A DNA stretch of 49,083 nt from Akkermansiaceae bacterium (GTDB lineage: Bacteria > Verrucomicrobiota > Verrucomicrobiia > Verrucomicrobiales > Akkermansiaceae), in assembly GCA_903906515.1 (NCBI GenBank), contig CAIVKO010000067.1:1-49083 (forward strand), read 5' to 3'. This document shows, one piece after another, positions 44,818 through 49,083 of this stretch (position 1 is its first letter; every line of letters begins with the position of its first letter). The notes under the pieces were generated by a model. It saw only the letters and a list, made by a program, of their open reading frames with translations, was not told the origin of the DNA and made no database searches. The translations under genes were made by a program, and so were the position numbers.

Positions 44818-45001
44818 ATTCAGACATCCCGATCCAGGCACCGTAAACCCTTGCCTTTGCATAGGCGGGAGAAAACCCGGGACGAGCTACGAGAAGCACA
44901 GCCGAAGGCGGACCCTCGACCTAACGGAAGTGAACCTGATTCGGGTTGCAACAACGGCAAACCACTCTAGCGAATGGCAGCGCAACGGATGCTGGGGCGG
45001 C

Positions 45002-46048
45002 TCACTTCGAAGAAGAGGTGAAGCTCGCCTGGCTGGCGCCCTTCTTGATTTTGCTCTGTTTGAGCCAGCTCATGGTGGAGCGGAGTTTTGCGCCGACCTT
45101 TTCGATCTGGTGGTTGGCTTCGTCCTTGCGGATGACGTTGAAGCGCTTGTAGCCGCCTTCGTATTCGGCGATCCATTCTTTGGCGAACTTGCCGCTTTCG
45201 ATTTCCTTGAGTTGCTTCTGCATCCGCTTTTTGACGGAAGCATCGATGATTTTGGGTCCCACGGAAACATCGCCCCATTCGGCGGTTTCGGAGATCGAGA
45301 AGCGCATGCCGGCGATGCCTTGCTCATTCATGAGGTCCACGATGAGTTTGAGTTCGTGGAGGCACTCGAAGTAGGCCATTTCCGGTTGGTATCCAGCTTC
45401 GACAAGAGTTTCGAATCCGGCTTTGACGAGGGCGGAGGCACCACCGCAGAGAACGCACTGCTCACCGAAGAGGTCGGTCACGGTTTCCTCACGGAAATTG
45501 GTTTCAAACACGCCGGCACGGGCGCAACCGATACCGCCGGCCCAGGCCAGAGCGGTTTGTTTGGCTTTGCCGGAGGGGTTTTGGTGCACGGCGATCAAAC
45601 CGGGAACGCCCTTGCCTGCGACAAACTGCGAACGCACGGTGTGGCCCGGGCCTTTGGGTGCGACGAGGATGACATCCACGTTTTTCGGCGTGGTGATGGT
45701 TTTGAAATGCACTGCGAATCCGTGGGAGAAAAGTAGCGTCTTACCCTTGGTGAGGTTGGGGGCGATGTCCTTTTCATAAACCGAGGAGATCACCGTGTCC
45801 GGAGTGGCGACGAAGATCACGTCGGCGGCTTTGACTGCTTCCGCGGTGTCCATCACTTCGAAACCGAGTTTTTTCGCGACTTCGCGGGACTTGGATTTCT
45901 TGTAAAGGCCGATGATCACTTTGAGCCCGCTATCCTTGAGATTGAGCGCGTGGGCATGGCCCTGTGAACCGAAACCGATCACGGCCAGGGTCTTCTTCTT
46001 GAGCGGGGTGATAGGGGCGTCTTTGGTGGTATAGATTTTCGCAGCCAT
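45002..46048 (-). CDS. ilvC: Ketol-acid reductoisomerase
   Basis: Cytoplasmic enzyme of 348 residues for the second step of valine, leucine and isoleucine synthesis, using NADPH and magnesium. The Rossmann signature is [19 protein letters not shown] (about residues 23-41). HGFAVHF and [14 protein letters not shown] follow. The C-terminal knotted domain (about 185-330) carries [33 protein letters not shown] and [12 protein letters not shown]. This is the short class I form. No other branched-chain genes are adjacent. The 184 bases downstream, before the sulfatase end, show no T-run terminator. Confidence 0.96.
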   Translation of the reverse strand: MAAKIYTTKDAPITPLKKKTLAVIGFGSQGHAHALNLKDSGLKVIIGLYKKSKSREVAKKLGFEVMDTAEAVKAADVIFVATPDTVISSVYEKDIAPNLTKGKTLLFSHGFAVHFKTITTPKNVDVILVAPKGPGHTVRSQFVAGKGVPGLIAVHQNPSGKAKQTALAWAGGIGCARAGVFETNFREETVTDLFGEQCVLCGGASALVKAGFETLVEAGYQPEMAYFECLHELKLIVDLMNEQGIAGMRFSISETAEWGDVSVGPKIIDASVKKRMQKQLKEIESGKFAKEWIAEYEGGYKRFNVIRKDEANHQIEKVGAKLRSTMSWLKQSKIKKGASQASFTSSSK

Positions 46049-46212
46049 GGAATTTCGGTGGATTGGTTCGATTTATCGGGGCGTGCCGCAACCCTCAGGA
46101 CTGCGGCGGGGCGGCACCCTGCCTTGGCAAAGCATCCGGGTCAAGCCACAAGAACGAAATCGCCGCATCCAATTGCTTGCCTGCCACGTCTGCCCATGGC
46201 TAAAACGGACGC

Positions 46213-46779
46213 GTGACCGGGAAAAACATCGTCTATTTCGATTTGGAAACACAGCGCAGCTTCCGCGATGTCGGAGGAGGCGCGCACAAGGACAAGATGG
46301 GAATCTCGGTGGCCGTGACCTACAGCACCGCCCGCGGCACCTACGAAATTTATACCGAGAACGAACTCGACCGCCTTGGCGACGAGTTGATTAAGGCGGA
46401 CCTTGTGGTCGGTTGGAATCACATCCAATTCGACTATCCGGTGCTTCAGTCGGCGGTTTTCCACACGCTCGTCGAGCAGACGATCAACCTCGACATGATG
46501 CTGGAACTCGAAACCATTCTCGGATTTCGCCTCAAGCTGGATTCCGTCGCTTCCGCCACGCTCGGGACTGGCAAAACGGCCGATGGACTTGATGCCCTGC
46601 GCTGGTGGCAGGAACACAAGAAAACCGGGGATTTCGCGCCGTTACGCAAAATCGCCGAATACTGCGCCTTCGATGTGAAGGTGACCAAGTGCGTGCACGA
46701 ATACGCGTTGGAGCACGGCATGCTCAAGTACGACGACAAAAACGGCAGGATCGCCGAGGTTCAAGTTGCCTGGAAATGA
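46213..46779 (+). CDS. RNase H-like (YprB/DEDD exonuclease-type) domain protein
   Basis: Stand-alone nuclease-fold protein of 188 residues. A DEDD-type arrangement is readable: NIVYFDLETQRSF (residues 5-17, first Asp and Glu), LVVGWNHIQFDYPVL (second Asp, about 75) and IAEYCAFDVKVTKCVHEYAL near 160 (further acids). This resembles the RNase H-like domain of the YprB family and could act on nucleic acid 3' ends. The start is GTG at 46213, because an ATG just upstream runs into a stop. It is divergent from ilvC, and vapBC follows 54 bases later on the same strand but with its own promoter. Exact activity unknown. Confidence 0.78.
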   Translation: MTGKNIVYFDLETQRSFRDVGGGAHKDKMGISVAVTYSTARGTYEIYTENELDRLGDELIKADLVVGWNHIQFDYPVLQSAVFHTLVEQTINLDMMLELETILGFRLKLDSVASATLGTGKTADGLDALRWWQEHKKTGDFAPLRKIAEYCAFDVKVTKCVHEYALEHGMLKYDDKNGRIAEVQVAWK

Positions 46780-46798
46780 CGTGGCGGAGGGTTATGCC

Positions 46799-46826
46799 TT
46801 GACAAAGCCACGCAGGCAAATATGGT
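46799..46826 (+). promoter_or_regulatory. Probable promoter of vapBC, giving a leaderless transcript
   Basis: TTGACA (46799-46804) matches the -35 consensus exactly. After a 16-base spacer comes TATGGT (46821-46826). Transcription would start about 46833-46834, at the vapB ATG itself. This also argues against the upstream ATG at 46822, which lies inside the -10 box. Confidence 0.5.
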
Positions 46827-46833
46827 TACCCAT

Positions 46834-47061
46834 ATGAAGACAACCATAGAGATTGCTGATAATCTTCTGGTCCGCGCCAAGGCCCGTGCCCGTGCACAGC
46901 GTATCACTTTGCGGTCTTTAATTGAGGAATCTTTAGCCATCACTCTCGATCAGCCTCTTCCCACAACCAAGGTCAGTCCGGTTACTTTCAAGGGAAATGG
47001 CCTCCGTTCTGAGTTTGAAGACGCGTCTTGGGAAAAAATCCGCGATGCCATTTACTCATGA
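46834..47061 (+). CDS. vapB: VapB-type antitoxin
   Basis: DNA-binding antitoxin of 75 residues that neutralises the adjacent toxin and is expected to repress the operon. The N terminus MKTTIEIADNLLVRAKARA and the helix ITLRSLIEESLAITL fit a ribbon-helix-helix-like fold of VapB antitoxins. The C-terminal part (FKGNGLRSEFEDASWEKIRD) is the usual toxin-binding tail. An ATG 12 bases upstream (46822) is possible but overlaps the likely -10 element. Its stop overlaps the vapC start as ATGA. Confidence 0.85.
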   Translation: MKTTIEIADNLLVRAKARARAQRITLRSLIEESLAITLDQPLPTTKVSPVTFKGNGLRSEFEDASWEKIRDAIYS

Positions 47062-47492
47062 TTGCTGTTGATACCAATATTCTGGTTTACGCGCACCGGG
47101 AAGACTCGCCGTGGCATAAGATAGCCCTCGCCCGCGTCACCATGCTTGCCGATTCCGGGACTCCGTGGGCAATCGCATGGTCCAGTATTCATGAATTTCT
47201 CGCCATAGTGACCCATCCTCGAATCTATGATCCGCCGTCGCCATTGGAGACTGCCATTGAGGCGATTCAAGCATGGCAAGCCAGTCCAGGCTTGAGGTTA
47301 TTGGGCGAAGGACCGGGCTATTTCGAAACACTCGCCCGACAGGCAATTGCGGGGAAAATCAAAGGTCCAAAAATTCATGATGCCCGCATCGCATCGATTT
47401 GCCTGCACCACGGAGTTAAAAAACTTTGGTCTGCCGATCGTGATTTCACGTCGTTTCCCGACTTGTCCTGTGAGAACCCTTTGATTTCCTAG
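47058..47492 (+). CDS. vapC: VapC-type PIN-domain toxin ribonuclease
   Basis: Toxin of 144 residues expected to cleave tRNA or other RNA when free of its antitoxin. The PIN acidic residues are visible in IAVDTNILVYAHRED (Asp5), SSIHEFLAIV (Glu), KIHDARIASICLHHG (Asp) and WSADRDFTSFPDL (Asp). The start overlaps the antitoxin stop by four bases (ATGA), typical of translational coupling. A palindrome CCTGTC-GG-GACAGG (47494-47507) follows directly after the stop. The active site looks complete. Confidence 0.9.
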   Translation: MIAVDTNILVYAHREDSPWHKIALARVTMLADSGTPWAIAWSSIHEFLAIVTHPRIYDPPSPLETAIEAIQAWQASPGLRLLGEGPGYFETLARQAIAGKIKGPKIHDARIASICLHHGVKKLWSADRDFTSFPDLSCENPLIS

Positions 47493-47539
47493 TCCTGTCG
47501 GGACAGGTATCGAGCAGTGGAAGGCCGGGACGCGGGCTG

Positions 47540-47641
47540 TTAGGCCAGCATTCCGTAAACGCGGCACAGCGTCCAAACAAACGTCGCGACAAGAAGGACG
47601 ACGAAGATCTTGATGGTGAGTTCGATGGAAGAACGTGTCAT
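47540..47641 (-). CDS. Possible 33-residue single-helix membrane protein
   Basis: The minus strand from ATG at 47641 to TAA at 47540 encodes MTRSSIELTIKI followed by the hydrophobic run FVVLLVATFVWTLC and RVYGMLA. This is a plausible transmembrane miniprotein with a polar N terminus. No homolog is recognised and no ribosome binding site is obvious. It lies in the 416-base gap between vapC and the YkgJ gene, which otherwise holds the inverted repeat at 47738-47866. Confidence 0.4.
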   Translation of the reverse strand: MTRSSIELTIKIFVVLLVATFVWTLCRVYGMLA

Positions 47642-47737
47642 GAGCGGGCTTTCTAGCTTCCGGATTCCGATACGCCAAGGGAAATTTTGCTAAAGAACAG
47701 GGGAAATGCATCGGAAATTTCCTTCAAAGGGCAAGAT

Positions 47738-47866
47738 CGAAACGCGGAGATGGGGAGTTCGCAGAGGACTTCGCGGAGAAAAATGCAATCACGGTCATAC
47801 AGATCCAATTCCAAAACCTCATAAACTCAGCGTTTTTCTTTGCGAACTCCGCATCTCTGCGTTTCG
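47738..47866. repeat. Interspersed inverted repeat (MITE- or REP-like), about 129 bases
   Basis: The left arm begins CGAAACGCGGAGATGGGGAG (47738 on) and the right arm ends CTCCGCATCTCTGCGTTTCG (47847-47866). Read as complements they match at nearly all positions over about 25 bases. The match continues, with a small insertion, through TTCGCAGAG and GGAGAAAAATGC on the left against GCGTTTTTCTTTGCGAA on the right. About 43 bases lie between the arms. The word ACGC(A/G)GAGATG(C/G)GGAG is of a type commonly dispersed in bacterial intergenic regions. Confidence 0.7.
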
Positions 47867-47908
47867 CTGAAATCATATTTGTGTGACCCTGTGCCATTGG
47901 CGTCCCTG

Positions 47909-48352
47909 CTATTTGGCCCGGTCCATCGCTTCCTTGGCGGCGGTTGGCAGGTTGACGGCTCCTGATCCGCCGAGGCGGATGTCGATATCCTCAAGGCGTT
48001 GGATGAGATCCCGCACGTCGTTGCGGTGGGCGGGTCCGCCGGCGACTTCGCAAAAGTGGGTGCGGCAGCCGAACGGGCGGCCGTCGTAAATGCGGCACTT
48101 GCCGGTGTGCGGATGGAGAAACGGGCAGGAGCCATCGGCGGGAACGACGACATCTTTGCGACCAGCGGCTTTCCACGCGCGGGCGGCGACCAGTGCCTCG
48201 CCACGGGTAAGATAGGGAGTGCGGCCGGTGAGTTTGAAGCGGCAGCAATCGGCTATGCCGGTGCAGTGGCGTTGGATGGGGCGGCTTTCCCACTCGGCGT
48301 AGATTGCGCGGACTTGGAGCGCGGCTTCCGCGGTGTCCGGTTTGGCTCTCAT
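47909..48352 (-). CDS. YkgJ-family cysteine-cluster protein
   Basis: Small protein of 147 residues with a Cys-rich motif thought to bind zinc or an iron-sulfur cluster. Visible ligands are HCTGIADCCRFKLTG (residues 29-43) and CPFLHPHTGKCRIYDGRP followed by FGCRTHFC (about 76-102). The biochemical role is unknown. Its ATG overlaps the ribE stop by four bases (ATGA), so it is translationally coupled to riboflavin synthase. Longer frames on this strand (to 47827 and 48380) are shadows in other frames. Confidence 0.9.
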   Translation of the reverse strand: MRAKPDTAEAALQVRAIYAEWESRPIQRHCTGIADCCRFKLTGRTPYLTRGEALVAARAWKAAGRKDVVVPADGSCPFLHPHTGKCRIYDGRPFGCRTHFCEVAGGPAHRNDVRDLIQRLEDIDIRLGGSGAVNLPTAAKEAMDRAK

Positions 48353-48987
48353 ATTGGCAACAGCCCGGCATCAGCTCCAACTTGTCCGCACGTCCCTTGC
48401 AGCCTGGCTGAAATCAGTTTTTCCACATGTTTGGCCAGCATATCGGCTTCCAAGTTCATGGCTTGGCCGATGGATGCGGTGTGCAGGTGGGTGTGTTCCC
48501 ACGTATGCGGGGTGATCCAGAAAACCGCTTCATTTTCCGTGAGTTCGGCGATGGTGAGCGAGATACCATCCAACGAAAGGGAGCCCTTGTCCACGCAGAG
48601 TCGGTGGATTTCCGGCGGCAGTGAAACCGCGACGATGTGATCCTGCCCGCTGGTTTCAAGGCGGGTGATATTCCCGGTGGCATCCACATGACCTTGGACG
48701 AAGTGGCCGCCAAAGCGGTCACCGGCCATCATGGCGCGTTCGAGATTGACGCTGGATCCGGTGGTCAATCCACCGAGCGAGGTGACTCGCAGTGTTTGGG
48801 CGAGAAGATCGAAAGATGTGGTGCCGGGTGAGAGGTCGGCCACAGTGAGGCAGCAGCCGTTGATGGCCACCGAGTCACCGGGATGGAGCTCCGAAGCAAA
48901 TGGAATGTCCAGACTGAGGCGTGCTTGTTCACCTCTGGATTCGAGAGAGACAACGATGCCAACGGCTTCAACAAGACCTGTGAACAT
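48349..48987 (-). CDS. ribE: Riboflavin synthase, alpha subunit
   Basis: Enzyme of 212 residues dismutating two 6,7-dimethyl-8-ribityllumazine molecules to riboflavin. It has two homologous lumazine-binding barrels: MFTGLVEAVG with DSVAINGCCLTV and GGHFVQGHVD in the first (residues 1-95), and RLCVDKGSLSLDGISLTIAE in the second (about 97-190). The closing helix is NLEADMLAKHVEKLI. YkgJ overlaps its end by four bases. The 96 bases upstream inside the window show no FMN riboswitch core. Together with ribF this covers the last steps from lumazine to FAD. Confidence 0.96.
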   Translation of the reverse strand: MFTGLVEAVGIVVSLESRGEQARLSLDIPFASELHPGDSVAINGCCLTVADLSPGTTSFDLLAQTLRVTSLGGLTTGSSVNLERAMMAGDRFGGHFVQGHVDATGNITRLETSGQDHIVAVSLPPEIHRLCVDKGSLSLDGISLTIAELTENEAVFWITPHTWEHTHLHTASIGQAMNLEADMLAKHVEKLISARLQGTCGQVGADAGLLPI

Positions 48988-49083
48988 GGAAATTCGGGGA
49001 TGATTTTGATAGAGAATGGAGACGGGCCGACACGGAGGAACTATGATGAAACGAGTGGGCCGGCAAGTGCCACCTCATTTCAA

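Noticed and set aside
44930..45736. Plus-strand frame of 268 codons
   Set aside because: Antisense to ilvC, which is unmistakable.
48988..49083. FMN riboswitch upstream of ribE, also considered upstream of ribF (11361-11511)
   Set aside because: The conserved RFN words (AGGGGCAGGG type) are absent in both regions.

Overview
The window is a GC-rich bacterial chromosome segment, most likely from a member of the Verrucomicrobiota (class Verrucomicrobiae, Luteolibacter/Haloferula-like). This is inferred from gene families rather than a marker gene. The clues are a giant autotransporter-associated beta-strand repeat protein with a PEP-CTERM-type tail, an Amuc_1098-like TPR secretin, an exported DUF6288-like HEAT-repeat protein, a two-domain sulfatase of the kind abundant in this phylum, Mpl, and starts that mostly lack clear Shine-Dalgarno sites. 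There is no rRNA, prophage, insertion sequence or CRISPR array.

Layout. Positions 1-13.7 kb are all on the minus strand: partial transketolase, a DUF167 protein with a small membrane protein, an outer-membrane barrel candidate, rhomboid protease with SecG (12-base gap), long-form HPF, an AsmA-like membrane protein with a TPR secretin, RibF, and an exported metallophosphoesterase. Positions 14.1-29.2 kb are on the plus strand: PIN-PhoH ATPase, then the main accessory locus, a DUF4114 protein followed 18 bases later by a 4,102-residue beta-strand repeat protein. Positions 29.3-32.9 kb (minus) hold a broken DUF6288-like gene and a small membrane protein. Positions 33.0-36.8 kb (plus) hold mannose-1-phosphate guanylyltransferase, RuvX, TruA, a small exported protein and a HAD hydrolase. 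Positions 37.0-41.5 kb (minus) hold Mpl, DprA and RF3. The rest is BioA, tRNA-Cys and a sulfatase (plus), IlvC (minus), an RNase H-like protein and VapBC (plus), then YkgJ and riboflavin synthase (minus).

Most genes are housekeeping: protein export and hibernation (secG, hpf), flavin synthesis (ribF, ribE), peptidoglycan recycling (mpl), DNA uptake and repair (dprA, ruvX), translation (prfC, truA, tRNA-Cys), and amino-acid, vitamin and pentose metabolism (ilvC, bioA, tkt). The most unusual part is the 13-kb surface-protein locus at 16.0-29.2 kb. Its repeat region can be parsed into 31 modules of several recurring sequence classes joined by an almost invariant hinge. This looks like a protein that grew by shuffling and duplicating modules, and it ends in a variant sorting tail in place of an autotransporter barrel. 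Other points of interest are two lesions in the DUF6288-like gene, palindromic repeat words shared between distant intergenic regions, a large interspersed inverted repeat near 47.8 kb, a SecG with a long Pro/Ala tail, and a probably leaderless vapBC operon.
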